A stretch of DNA of 64,000 nt from an uncultured Lachnospiraceae bacterium (GCA_949893755.1 CATLCV010000004.1:1-64000), one strand, 5' to 3'. Counted from the stretch's first letter, positions 9,342 to 19,803 are shown. Notes: generated by a model not told the origin, from the letters alone. A program made the numbers and translations.

Positions 9342-10112
9342 ATGCAGCATTTAAGGAGAATGGAAGGAAGAGTGGTTTTACTGACCGGAGGAGGCGGCGG
9401 GATCGCCAGAGGGGTTGCCCGTGCATTTGTGGATGAGGGGGCGAAGATGATCCTGACCGATATCTTTCCGGAGGGGATGGAACGGGCGAAGAAAGAGCTG
9501 GAGGAGGAGTTCGGGGCAGAGGTATTCACCTGCCTGGCGGACGGCTCCAAAGAGGATGAGGTAAAGGCGGCCATTGAAGCCGGGGCGGCTCATTTCGGCA
9601 AGCTGGACGTACTGATCAACAGCGCCCAGACCTCGGCTTCCGGGCTGACTCTGGTGGAGCATACCCAGGCGGATCTGGACAAGGCGATCTACTCCGGGCT
9701 GTACGCTACATTTTTTTACATGAAGCACGCCTTTCCCTACTTGAAAGAGGCCAAAGGCTCTGTGATCAATTTTGCATCCGGCGCGGGGATCTCCGGCAAG
9801 CCCGGCCAGAGCTCTTACGCGGCCGCAAAGGAGGGAATCCGGGGATTGTCCCGCGTGGCGGCAAATGAATGGGGGATTTATGACATCAATGTAAATGTGG
9901 TGCTGCCCCTCGTGATGACCGACAAGCTGGCCCAATGGGGAAAGGAAAATCCGGAAATGTTCCGGAAGAACCTGGATGAGATCCCGCTGGGAAGATACGG
10001 GGACGCGCAGAAGGATATCGGGAAGGTGTGCGTGTTCCTTGCCAGTTATGACGCGAAATATGTTACCGGAGACACCCTGTTCATCCAGGGCGGGGTGGGG
10101 ATGAAGCCGTAA
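9342..10112 (+). CDS. SDR family NAD(P)-dependent oxidoreductase
   Basis: VVLLTGGGGGIARGVA, INSAQ, YAAAKEGIRGLSR; RBS gggaggagg at 9328-9336. Confidence 0.93.
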   Translation: MQHLRRMEGRVVLLTGGGGGIARGVARAFVDEGAKMILTDIFPEGMERAKKELEEEFGAEVFTCLADGSKEDEVKAAIEAGAAHFGKLDVLINSAQTSASGLTLVEHTQADLDKAIYSGLYATFFYMKHAFPYLKEAKGSVINFASGAGISGKPGQSSYAAAKEGIRGLSRVAANEWGIYDINVNVVLPLVMTDKLAQWGKENPEMFRKNLDEIPLGRYGDAQKDIGKVCVFLASYDAKYVTGDTLFIQGGVGMKP

Positions 10113-10180
10113 AGAGAAGAAAGAGAACAAAGAGGGGCGCTGGCCGGCCGGAAGCCAGGCATTGTTCTGGCCGGAGCTAT

Positions 10181-10250
10181 GTACATCGCTGCATTCGTTC
10201 CGAAGCAAATAGCGTCTGATATTTACTCGGTTATGAATGCAGCGATGTAC
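10181..10250. terminator. Large inverted repeat (16-bp perfect arms GTACATCGCTGCATTC / GAATGCAGCGATGTAC)
   Basis: Arms 10181-10196 and 10235-10250, 38-nt loop, between convergent SDR and LacI genes; possible bidirectional terminator or small element. Confidence 0.5.
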
Positions 10251-11239
10251 TATGTACTCTCCCGCTCCACGATATCTGACAGGAGCATGATCTTCCGCGG
10301 ATTCTGCCGCCCTTCGATGGCATCGATCAGGATCCTCGCCGCTTCGGAAGCCATTTCTGTCATCTTGTTATCCAGGGAGGTGAACCGGGGGCAGCACAGC
10401 TCCCCGTAAATGGTATTGTCAATCCCGATGACCGCCATTTCCTCCGGAATCTGGATGCCCGCGTCCCAGAATGCGCGCATCCCGCCGGCGGCGATCAGGT
10501 CCTCGGAATAGATCACGCCCCGGATGTCCGGATACCCGCTGATCAATTGCCGGGTGATCTGGTAGCCGCTTTCCCTGGAGGCTTCGCAATCCAGGATCAC
10601 CAGGGAAGCCTCAGAGTGACCGTAACGGGACATGGCCCGCTTGAACCCCTTGATCTTTTCCAGGCTGCTGGGAGTGTCCCCGGTTCCGACAAATGCAATC
10701 TGTTCGCGCTGCTTTTTGACCAGGAGGTCTACGCAGTGCTCCACGCCGTTGCACTCATCCGCCAGGACGCAGTATACGTTAGGCAGGTCGAACTGCCCGT
10801 TGGCAAATACGACGGGAATATGGGAAAAATGCTCTTTGATGCCGTTTTCTACTGTGTCATTCTGAAAAACCGAGCCCACGATCAGGACGCCGTCTACCCG
10901 GCGCTGCTCCAGGATCCGGATGGCCTCGATCATTTCCCCGGCATGGGAGCCGGCATTTAAAATGATTCCGCAGTAGCCCTTTTGGCGGAGATACGTTTCC
11001 ACGGCATAGGTCAGGTCGGTGTGGTGCGCGCTCCGGATATCCGCCAGAAGGATGCCGATCAGCCGGGTGTTCTTGTTGACCAGGCCCCGGGCATTCTCAT
11101 CGGGGGTGTAGTTGTGCTCCTTTAACAGGGCTTTTACCTTTTCACGGGTGGATGCTTTGATCCCCGGCTTGTTGTTGATCACGCGCGATACAGTGCTTGC
11201 GGATACGCCGGCAAGCTCGGCGATATCGTAGATGGTCAT
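10250..11239 (-). CDS. LacI family transcriptional regulator
   Basis: MTIYDIAELAGVSASTVSRVINNKPGIKASTREKV HTH and periplasmic-binding-like domain. Confidence 0.95.
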   Translation of the reverse strand: MTIYDIAELAGVSASTVSRVINNKPGIKASTREKVKALLKEHNYTPDENARGLVNKNTRLIGILLADIRSAHHTDLTYAVETYLRQKGYCGIILNAGSHAGEMIEAIRILEQRRVDGVLIVGSVFQNDTVENGIKEHFSHIPVVFANGQFDLPNVYCVLADECNGVEHCVDLLVKKQREQIAFVGTGDTPSSLEKIKGFKRAMSRYGHSEASLVILDCEASRESGYQITRQLISGYPDIRGVIYSEDLIAAGGMRAFWDAGIQIPEEMAVIGIDNTIYGELCCPRFTSLDNKMTEMASEAARILIDAIEGRQNPRKIMLLSDIVEREST

Positions 11240-11413
11240 GATGGCCTCCTGTCTGATGGGCAGATTTTTCTGTCCCCTGGTATAAATATACCAAATACAG
11301 CGTTGACAGACAATCTGTTTTATGAAAAATAGTTGTAACTGCAAATTCGTTTCGAAAATAAATTCCAGCTGTGCGGTGATGATACCGATCAAAATGGAGT
11401 TGAGGAGGCGGAT

Positions 11414-12643
11414 TCATCCACGCTCCCTGAGCAACGCCAGGATCTTATAGCCTATGATCAGCTTCGCCTGTTCTTCGCCATTGTTAATATCACATGCGCA
11501 AATTTCTGATATTTTTTCGATACGGCGAACGATGGTATTGCGGTGTGTAAACAACTTTTTTGCAACCTGGGAAATATTGCTGTTTAAAAGAATATATTCA
11601 TACAGAGTGCTGATATAATCGGTTCCATGTCCTGCGTCATACTGCCGTAATTTTTCCAGAGCAGGGTGGATATACTCTTTCAGGCTGATATTATCTGGAA
11701 TATGAAGCAATATGTCATATAATACAACATCTGAAAATCTGTTAATGGTTGCCAGTGCATCTATTTTGTCCGCCGTTTCGAGAGCGCGGATGGCCTGTCT
11801 GTAGTACATCTGTATTTCACAGATATCTGAAAAAGGATTGCTCAGACCTGCCAGCATATGATAGGAATGAAGAACAACGGATAACTGATTTATGACACGA
11901 TTCAGTTCATCCTCATTATCGGCAGTAAACAATATCAGGACACCCTGATCATAATAGATGGCACGAAGCCTTTCATAATGCAGTTCCAGGTGCTCTTTCA
12001 TATAAAAAAATTCCGTATAGGAAAAAGCAGGATCCTGCTGTATATACCGTGCCGCAGCGACATAATAATATTCAGTTGTTCTTTTGAAGATATGATCCAA
12101 TATTGCCTGATGATATTCTTCAGCGGAATCCGTACCTGTGATCAAACTGCGTATGATCTCATCAAACGGCTCTCCGTCTGTTTTTGTAGTTTCGTAGGAA
12201 TGCATCTGCTGCAGCGCGATGGACAATGCTTTACATACAAGATCCGTTCTTTCTGTAATATCTTCATAGAATGTCTGTCTGGATTCGATACAGACGATAT
12301 ATCCGATGATCCGTTTTCCGACCATGATCTGGTTTACGACCCGCCGTATACGATTTTCATCATAATCCGTAATAATGGGCTTCTTCTTTTGGTGAACCCT
12401 GCGCATCAGTTCTTCCACCCAAACCTGCTCGGTATATTTTTCTCTGATTTCTTTTTTCCCTTCCGTAATCGTGTCGTTCCACAAGTCGTCCTCCACTTTG
12501 CCATACGTATGAAAAGCAATTACATGAAAAGTGGAGTCCAGGAGCATTAAAGGATTCCCTAAAACTTCTGCCCCATACTTTACGATGTCTTTGATATTTC
12601 TGCCTTCCGACAGCATCTGAAAAAAGATATCCTGAAATGCCAT
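11414..12643 (-). CDS. PucR/CdaR-like helix-turn-helix transcriptional regulator
   Basis: C-terminal LNSNISQVAKKLFTHRNTIVRRIEKISEI; start chosen at MAFQDIFF. Confidence 0.82.
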   Translation of the reverse strand: MAFQDIFFQMLSEGRNIKDIVKYGAEVLGNPLMLLDSTFHVIAFHTYGKVEDDLWNDTITEGKKEIREKYTEQVWVEELMRRVHQKKKPIITDYDENRIRRVVNQIMVGKRIIGYIVCIESRQTFYEDITERTDLVCKALSIALQQMHSYETTKTDGEPFDEIIRSLITGTDSAEEYHQAILDHIFKRTTEYYYVAAARYIQQDPAFSYTEFFYMKEHLELHYERLRAIYYDQGVLILFTADNEDELNRVINQLSVVLHSYHMLAGLSNPFSDICEIQMYYRQAIRALETADKIDALATINRFSDVVLYDILLHIPDNISLKEYIHPALEKLRQYDAGHGTDYISTLYEYILLNSNISQVAKKLFTHRNTIVRRIEKISEICACDINNGEEQAKLIIGYKILALLRERG

Positions 12644-12806
12644 AATCTTCTCCTGTGTGTAATAGTACAAAATCACTGCTGCTGTTTTGTATTATAATAC
12701 ATTGCTGTAAAAATGACAATGCAATATAATGTGTATAACTCAATTATCTGACAATATCAGACATCGATTGTCTGATCATGGTATCAAAAAAGAAAGAGGT
12801 GGCAAA

Positions 12807-14750
12807 ATGAAAAATAATTTTGAAAAGCTGTTTGAAAGAACGTACATAGGAAAGCATGGTGTGAAAAACCGTTTTGTTTACGCGCCTATGGGGATCGGCT
12901 ATAACTATGCCAGCGGCTGCATTGATGATCCCGGCATCGAATATTATTCGGAGCGGGCACGCGGCGGAGTCGGAATGCTGAATATCGGCTTTCAAAATGT
13001 AAGCAATAAGCTGGATCCCATGATGATGCAGGCATACGGTATCGGAACACCTATGCAGGAAATGGGATGGGCAAGGCTCTGCGAACGGGTACATGGATAT
13101 GGTACATCCGTTATGGTACAGCTCAGCTGCGGACTTGGCCGGTGTGCTCAGGTCATTCCCGGCGTACCCAATGTCTCTGCTTCAGTAAATAATAATTTTT
13201 GGGATCCCTCCACGCAGACACGGGCTCTCAGCACGGAAGAGGTCCGGGCGATCCCCGGCTGCTTTGAGGCTGCTGCCGCTGCATGTAAAAGGGCGGGGGT
13301 AGACTGTATTGAGATCCATGGACACGTGGGATATCTGTTGGATCAGTTTATGACCCCTCTCTGGAATCGCCGTGAGGATGAATACGGTCCTCAGAGCTTT
13401 GAGAATAAAATGCGGCTGACAACAGAGATCTATGAAGCATGCCGGAAAGCTGTCGGTCCGGATTATCCGATCGTATTTCGAATGGTGATCGAGCATAATA
13501 TCCCGGGAGGACGGACCAGAGAGGAGTCTGCGGAAATCATCCGGTATCTGGATGGTCTGGGGGTGGATGCATTTGACGTAGATATGGGATGCTATGATGC
13601 GTATGAATGGATCTTTCCAACCGCATATATGGAGGATGGATGCATGGTAGACGATGCAGGCGCATTTGCAAAATCTATCACAGATAAGCCGGTATTTACT
13701 GTAGGCAGCCATACACCTGAAACTGCGCTGAAAGCCGTGGAAGAAGGGAAATCCGACTTTATCGTGGTCGGCCGCGGAATGCTGGCAGATCCGGAATTTG
13801 CCAACAAGCTTTATTACGGACACCGTGAAGATATACGCCCCTGCATCAAGTGCAACAGGTATTGTCTGAGTGCTACCGGCCGTTCCTGCGACAGTTCCTG
13901 TTCCGTAAATCCACAGGTGCTTCATGAAAAAACTTATGCGATCACAAAAAAGCCGGTCAGCAGAAATATTGCCGTCATTGGAGGCGGCGTTGCGGGAATG
14001 GAAGCAGCGAGAGTCGCCGCACTGTCCGGGCATTCCGTTACAATATATGAAAGAAGCGGCGGGCTTGGAGGCCAATTGATTCCAGCGGCTGCTCCGTCGT
14101 TTAAAAACAGAATCCAGATGCTGAATGATTATTATCAGGTTCAGCTGAAAAAGCTTGGCGTATCCATTGTCTATAATAAGGAAATCCATGCCGATTCTCC
14201 GGAATTAAAGCATGCTTACAAGATTATTGTAGCAACCGGCGCGAAAGCGGCTATCCCTCCAATTCCGGGAATTCATAATGAAAATGTGATGGAAGTTTCC
14301 AATCTGCACAGGTCAGGCTCATCGGTATCGGGCCAGAAGGTGATCATAGCCGGCGGCGGCCCTTCCGGATGTGACTGTGCGCTGGAGCTGGCAATGGAAG
14401 GAAAAGAGGTCACGATCATAGAAATGCTGCCGAAATTGTATCCTACGGCAACTGTTGATAACCGTTACAGTGTGGAACGCCGGATCCGTGAAGAAAATAT
14501 CTGCGTTATGACCGGAACAAAGATCAAAGAGCTGACACCGTCTGGAGCAATTGTTGAAAATGCAGATGGAGTTCAGGAACTGCATGCAGACACGGTAATA
14601 CTGGCAATGGGCATGAAGCCGGATCATGAAATTGCGAAAAGCATAGCAGACAAATATGTAAACGCCGTAATCATCGGAGATTGTAAAGCAATCGGACAGA
14701 TCGGAGAAGCAGTTCATGATGGATTTATGGCCGGATGGACGATTGAGTAA
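12807..14750 (+). CDS. Old-yellow-enzyme-type FMN/4Fe-4S/FAD oxidoreductase (2,4-dienoyl-CoA reductase-like / enoate reductase family)
   Basis: TIM-barrel OYE N-terminus, CIKCNRYCLS...C cluster motif, GGGVAGMEAARVAALSGH and GGGPSGCDCALELAMEG Rossmann motifs. Confidence 0.92.
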   Translation: MKNNFEKLFERTYIGKHGVKNRFVYAPMGIGYNYASGCIDDPGIEYYSERARGGVGMLNIGFQNVSNKLDPMMMQAYGIGTPMQEMGWARLCERVHGYGTSVMVQLSCGLGRCAQVIPGVPNVSASVNNNFWDPSTQTRALSTEEVRAIPGCFEAAAAACKRAGVDCIEIHGHVGYLLDQFMTPLWNRREDEYGPQSFENKMRLTTEIYEACRKAVGPDYPIVFRMVIEHNIPGGRTREESAEIIRYLDGLGVDAFDVDMGCYDAYEWIFPTAYMEDGCMVDDAGAFAKSITDKPVFTVGSHTPETALKAVEEGKSDFIVVGRGMLADPEFANKLYYGHREDIRPCIKCNRYCLSATGRSCDSSCSVNPQVLHEKTYAITKKPVSRNIAVIGGGVAGMEAARVAALSGHSVTIYERSGGLGGQLIPAAAPSFKNRIQMLNDYYQVQLKKLGVSIVYNKEIHADSPELKHAYKIIVATGAKAAIPPIPGIHNENVMEVSNLHRSGSSVSGQKVIIAGGGPSGCDCALELAMEGKEVTIIEMLPKLYPTATVDNRYSVERRIREENICVMTGTKIKELTPSGAIVENADGVQELHADTVILAMGMKPDHEIAKSIADKYVNAVIIGDCKAIGQIGEAVHDGFMAGWTIE

Positions 14751-14798
14751 AGCAAGGTGCAGGGCATGCCGGATGAAGGCGCGGCCTGTAACAGGAAC

Positions 14799-14835
14799 AG
14801 AAGAGGAGCGGTCAGTCTGTGACCGGCTCCTCTTT
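14799..14835 (+). terminator. Rho-independent-like terminator AGAAGAGGAGCGGTCAGTCTGTGACCGGCTCCTCTTT
   Basis: Hairpin after OYE gene; near-identical copy at 19804-19842. Confidence 0.75.
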
Positions 14836-15082
14836 CGGTGTGTGTGGGCGAGATAATACTGAGCACGGTTACTTTGGGAATTTTGTTTCTTCGGATTCCT
14901 TCTCTTCTTCCTCAAGCTCCTGAACCTGTGCAGTCCCCGAAAAAGCTTCCAGCATCTTGCGTATCTCATTCTGGGCTATGGGATTGGAACCCAGAGACAG
15001 GCTTAACAATCGGGTAAGAACTAATTTATATATCCTCTTTTTCATTCCTATTCTCCATTTCAATTTCTGCGTTTCGGCTTGT

Positions 15083-15871
15083 TTACATACAAAAAAGAAG
15101 CCATTGTTTGAAAATAAAATAGTCCTTCAATTCGCCCATATCGCCATGTTCAATATAGCCGGACATCGAGAGCAGAATGTTCACGTAATCGTGCTTAAAG
15201 GAGCGCAGACCGCTGTACATGGCTTCCAGATTGTGCGTATAGTCCTGCAGATACTCCAAGGCTTTCTGCCTGATTTCCGCCTGCGCCTGCTCCTGCCAGG
15301 AACGGCGCATGGCCAGAAGCAAAAAAAGCATGACGAGCAGATACCCGGAAGTATGTAAGGCATTATTATAGATCATCCTGCCGAGGGAGCCGTTTTGCCC
15401 CAGGATCAGATCGTCGAACAGATAGATGGTGATCAGGAGCAGCAGTGCGGCATCGATCAGATACCAAGTCTGCCGGAGGCGCAGGATCCCCTTGCCTGAC
15501 AGCAGCAGTTTTTTCAGAAGCCTGCCGCAAAACAGTGTGATCAGATAAAACAGACAAACACGCAGCAGATTGACACCGAAGGAAATATACCATATATACT
15601 GCGGATCCGAGAATGCAGGGGGAATCAGCATATGCAGAAACTCTGACACAAGATCCTCTGTTACGATGGCAAGCACAAATCCGATCATACCCATGCAAAC
15701 ATTCTGGGGCGCGGTATCCCGGCAGGTGAGCAGTCCAAACATACAGGCAGCCGCCAGGATCCCGAACAGCCCATATGGGATACAGGACAGAAGCGTGACC
15801 GGCACTCCGGCAAGCAACAGCAGCATATAAAGCGCAATAAACGCTTTCAGGCCCATTCGCTGGGGCCACAC
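15083..15871 (-). pseudogene. Truncated AgrC/GHKL-type sensor histidine kinase (membrane domain + H-box only)
   Basis: TM-rich N-terminus, FKHDYVNILLSMSGYIEHGDMGELKDYF H-box, then stop with no ATPase domain; upstream in-frame sequence linked by frameshift at T6 run. Confidence 0.75.
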
Positions 15872-15950
15872 ATTACGAATGGAAAGGGAAAGCAGAAAAA
15901 AGACAGCAGCATTTCGATCAATTCCTCCCGTTCGGATTTTTGATTATAAT

Positions 15951-16003
15951 TTGTCACCAATTTTCGTAAGAAAATTGATGACCTGCCTGCGCTTCAGCGC
16001 AAT
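15951..16003 (+). repeat. Dispersed palindromic 53-bp repeat (family A)
   Basis: TTGTCACCAATTTTCGTAAGAAAATTGATGACCTGCCTGCGCTTCAGCGCAAT; other copies 21473-21525(-), 40345-40397, 40410-40462. Confidence 0.85.
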
Positions 16004-16256
16004 GCCTAAACGGCATTGAGTTAAATTCGATGGCGAATACTTTTGTGTCAGTTATGTTTGCTATGCTTATTTATAACGCATGGACCAGGGATAAAAATGA
16101 GTAGCTGCAGAAAATAGCGTAAGCGTCCATAATCTTGAAAGACCATATACCCTATGATAAAATATAGCAAAATGAAAGAGCATTTTGAAAGAAGCTGCGC
16201 CGCTTTTCGGCAGACTATTTCAAGGCAGCTCTTTAGACAGCGGGGAGGACATCTGG

Positions 16257-17312
16257 ATGATGACGTCAAAGCATCTGGTCATTGTGATATATATCATAGA
16301 AATGTGCTGTGTATGTGTAGGGATTTTTTCAATTGCCGGATTAAAAGGCATAAAAAAGCAGGCGCAGTCGGCCTGTTCGAAGCTGGCTGTCCTGCTGCTT
16401 ATACGTCTGATCGTCAAAATGGTGTACTTTTATGTGGAATATTACATCAGAACATGGCCGCTCAATATTGCGATCAATACGGCAATGGATGCAACATACG
16501 TCATTTCTATCCTGCTGTGTTTTTTCATTGTGGAAGAAATAACGGAGATCCGATTCCCAAAGCAAAAGATATTTCTAATTTTATCAGCCGGGGTTTATGT
16601 GACAGGGTTCGAAGTGATTTCCTTTTTTTGGATCGATCCGGTTTCGAATGTGGAGATTATAGTAGAAAAAGGATTCCCGCGTGTCTTTTACTATTTTAAT
16701 GAAATATTTTTCTTAAGTATGGTACTTTTACATTGCTTTCAATATCTGCGTGTACTGGAAGGGCTTCGGAAAACAGAAGATACACGAAAAAGAAAAATAT
16801 ATCATGGATGCCGGCTGGTCCTGCTTAATAATTTTTGGTATTCTTTGTACGTTTTTATCTGGAATATCAGTTTTTTTGTCTCATGGGGGAAAAAGTTTCG
16901 TTCGTTAAAGCCGCTGGATGGAGTTCTGTTTTTTATACTTTTTCTGATCGTAATATATATTTATGCGGTTCACGATATCTGCAGATCAGAAACAATGGAA
17001 TCCAATTGGCAGGGAGGGATAGGGACAGATCTGGATTCTTCCGCCGCAGGCTGGAAAAAGAGGCTGTCAGAGCTGTCACAGAAATATATGCTGACAAAAC
17101 GTGAAATAGAAATTTTGGAGCTTCTGCTCAACGGAGAAACTTATCAGGGAATAAGTGATAAGCTGATCATTTCTGTCAATACAGTAAAGAAACACTGCTC
17201 AAATATTTATCAAAAATGCGGAGTAAAAAACAGGAATCAGATTTTTGCAATGCTGAATTTCGGCGACACTCTGAATTCTGAAAGGTTTATAAACCGGGAT
17301 AAACTTCAATAA
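16257..17312 (+). CDS. LuxR-type HTH regulator with N-terminal multi-TM domain
   Basis: C-terminal YMLTKREIEILELLLNGETYQGISDKLIISVNTVKKHCSNIYQKCGV; hydrophobic N-terminal helices; start uncertain (ORF opens at 16185). Confidence 0.82.
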   Translation: MMTSKHLVIVIYIIEMCCVCVGIFSIAGLKGIKKQAQSACSKLAVLLLIRLIVKMVYFYVEYYIRTWPLNIAINTAMDATYVISILLCFFIVEEITEIRFPKQKIFLILSAGVYVTGFEVISFFWIDPVSNVEIIVEKGFPRVFYYFNEIFFLSMVLLHCFQYLRVLEGLRKTEDTRKRKIYHGCRLVLLNNFWYSLYVFIWNISFFVSWGKKFRSLKPLDGVLFFILFLIVIYIYAVHDICRSETMESNWQGGIGTDLDSSAAGWKKRLSELSQKYMLTKREIEILELLLNGETYQGISDKLIISVNTVKKHCSNIYQKCGVKNRNQIFAMLNFGDTLNSERFINRDKLQ

Positions 17313-17354
17313 ACTATGCCATATTGAACCGCACAGCCGGAAAAATTATATGAT

Positions 17355-17399
17355 ACAAAAGGGTAATCTGAAAGATATTTATGCAGATTACCCTTTTGT
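17355..17399. terminator. 16-bp perfect inverted repeat ACAAAAGGGTAATCTG / CAGATTACCCTTTTGT
   Basis: Perfect arms, 13-nt loop, A/T-rich ends, between LuxR and M28 peptidase genes. Confidence 0.7.
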
Positions 17400-17523
17400 G
17401 CAATTTACAATTTTAAAGGTCTTCTGCTATTCTGCAGTCATTAGCTGCAGCAAAAAAAGTAATTGTTCAGGTGACTGTCCGGAACAGCCCCTGTTCAAAA
17501 TGGATCAAACGAGGAGGAAGACT

Positions 17524-19797
17524 ATGAAGAAAATGTATGTATGTCGGATGCTGAAAAAATTATCAGTAACAGTACTATCCGCTGCTGTTTTATGCAGTAC
17601 AGTAACCGGATGCCGGAAGGGATCAGAACCGCAGACGGAAGCAGAAAACCTGGAAGAAGCAAGAACTGCTGAAACAGAAGATACGAAGTTGAATGAACCA
17701 GAAACAGACATATTCGAAGCGAAAGAGCTTTCTATCAATATGCTGGATAAGGAGGAACTGGAAAAGATTCAAAGCCTGATTGACCCGGAATATGCTTATG
17801 ACTTCATATATAAATGTTCAAAACTGGGAAATGACGGGAATGAACTTGGATTCCGTAATGCCGGAAGTACCGGTGAAAAAAAGGCACAGAAAATCATTGA
17901 GCAGGAGATGAAGGAACTTGGCCTGCAGGAGGTGGCTGTCGAGCCGTTTGATGTAGATACCTGGGAATTTACATCCGCGGATATCACAACATCTGACGGA
18001 ACCCGGATCATATTGAGCGCATTGGCAGGCTCTGTCGGACTGGACAACACGCTGGATACGGAAATGGTCTGGCTGGGCAAAGGAACGGCTGCTGACTATG
18101 AAGGAAAAGATGTCAGAGGAAAGGCAGTATTGATCGAGTTTGACAATATGGCGGATTACTGGTTCAGCGCGCCGCAGTATGAAGCGGAGCTGCATGGAGC
18201 GGCCGCAGTAATCTGCTCTATTCGCAGCGAAGCGAATAATACGACCGAGGAAGGAATGCTCTGCTTTGACGGCTGCCTCAGAACGACCATCCCATGTCTG
18301 AGCATTTCTAAAAAAGACTGTAAATATTTAAGAGAACAGATCGATGCCGGCAAGGAGCAGATCGCGTTAAATGCAAAAATGACTGTGAAGCCGGGACAAA
18401 GTGCAAATATTATTGGATACATAGAAGGAAAGAATCCGGATCATATCATCTCACTTGGAGGCCATTATGACGGATGGTATCATTCGTTTCAGGATGACCT
18501 GTATGGTGTCGGTATGGAACTGGCGATTGCAAAGGCAATCCTGGAATCGGGATATCAGCCGGAATATACCATTGCATTTATCGCATTTGGTTCAGAGGAA
18601 TATGGAGTGGCAGATACGGTATTTGATGACTGGTGCATTGGGGCATGGTCCATGGTCAGCAAAAATCATCCGGAATGGGTGGGAAAGTCTCTTGCGCATC
18701 TTGAATTTGACAGTATCCGTCCGGATATGGATACCTATTGCCTGAATACGACACCAGAGCTGGATTCATTTTTCCGAAAATATGCGGAAGAATTTGACGA
18801 GACGACGCTTCCGGAACAGGTAACAAATGGAATCGCGTTTATGGAATGGGCAGGCCCCTGGTCACAGGATTACAGCTTTACAAGAAGCGGCATTCCGGGA
18901 ATTGCTTCCAGGCAAAGCTCTACGGAGTGGAAACGGTCATCCTATCATACACAGTTCGATGATGAGACTGCCTGGAATGAGGAACTATTTCGTTTTCATG
19001 CAAAGGAATATATGCAATGGCTGTATACGCTGGATCATGCGGCGATCGTTCCGCTTGATTTTTCCAATATAACGGATATGCTGGCGGAAGGACTGGATAC
19101 AACAGCTGTGGAAGACACGGAGATCGAGTCAGATTACAGAGATGCGATTGAAAAGCTGGGGAGGATTTCTGGCGAATACTATACTTCTATTCAGAGAGTA
19201 AATATGCTGTATACGGATATTCTAAAGAACAGTGATCTGCCGGAGGAAGAGTTGGATGAGGTGAAAAAAGCGATAGAACAGGAACTGTCCATTGTACTGG
19301 AGATCTATAAAATGATCGAAGATGATTTTGTAGGAATGGATCAGTGGCAGACAGTGGCTTTCCGCGATCAGTATACTGCGGCAAATTATCAGAACCTTCT
19401 GGCTGTAAAAGAAGCTCTGGAAAAGAAAGACGGGCATGCGGCTCTGGATGCGCTTGCAGCTGTAGATACCACGTACCTGACCTGTTTCAGCAAGGAGGTC
19501 TATGAATATGTAGGTATCACCGGGATCAATGGAGCTAAGCAGTGGGCAAAAGGCAAGGCCGTCACGATGCTGGATACCTACGATACATGGCACGCGATCC
19601 AGAAAAAGGTGGATGCAGAATCGGAAGACTTTGAATCGGAGATCGAGATGACGGATGATCTACTGAAACAGGAGCAGACCATTATCGAGGAAGTGCTGGA
19701 GCAGGGCAGTGATATCCTGAATCAGGCAGCTGAGAAGCTGGAGGATTCAGACATTGCGTCTGTGATTGAATTGGAAGAGAAGATATTGGGGTTATAG
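17524..19797 (+). CDS. M28 family metallopeptidase-like secreted lipoprotein
   Basis: Lipobox TVTGCRK; GGHYDGWYHSFQDDLYGVGMELAIAKAI, FIAFGSEEYGV; ~758 aa. Confidence 0.88.
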   Translation: MKKMYVCRMLKKLSVTVLSAAVLCSTVTGCRKGSEPQTEAENLEEARTAETEDTKLNEPETDIFEAKELSINMLDKEELEKIQSLIDPEYAYDFIYKCSKLGNDGNELGFRNAGSTGEKKAQKIIEQEMKELGLQEVAVEPFDVDTWEFTSADITTSDGTRIILSALAGSVGLDNTLDTEMVWLGKGTAADYEGKDVRGKAVLIEFDNMADYWFSAPQYEAELHGAAAVICSIRSEANNTTEEGMLCFDGCLRTTIPCLSISKKDCKYLREQIDAGKEQIALNAKMTVKPGQSANIIGYIEGKNPDHIISLGGHYDGWYHSFQDDLYGVGMELAIAKAILESGYQPEYTIAFIAFGSEEYGVADTVFDDWCIGAWSMVSKNHPEWVGKSLAHLEFDSIRPDMDTYCLNTTPELDSFFRKYAEEFDETTLPEQVTNGIAFMEWAGPWSQDYSFTRSGIPGIASRQSSTEWKRSSYHTQFDDETAWNEELFRFHAKEYMQWLYTLDHAAIVPLDFSNITDMLAEGLDTTAVEDTEIESDYRDAIEKLGRISGEYYTSIQRVNMLYTDILKNSDLPEEELDEVKKAIEQELSIVLEIYKMIEDDFVGMDQWQTVAFRDQYTAANYQNLLAVKEALEKKDGHAALDALAAVDTTYLTCFSKEVYEYVGITGINGAKQWAKGKAVTMLDTYDTWHAIQKKVDAESEDFESEIEMTDDLLKQEQTIIEEVLEQGSDILNQAAEKLEDSDIASVIELEEKILGL

Positions 19798-19803
19798 CAG
19801 CTG

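Noticed and set aside
16154-16699. 181-aa ORF overlapping the LuxR-type regulator in another frame
   Set aside because: The 16185-17312 frame has TM and LuxR HTH signature; overlapping frame has none.
15083-17312. Complete agr-type quorum-sensing locus
   Set aside because: No AgrB-like protease and no convincing AgrD; kinase is truncated and the neighbouring LuxR gene is not a LytTR regulator.
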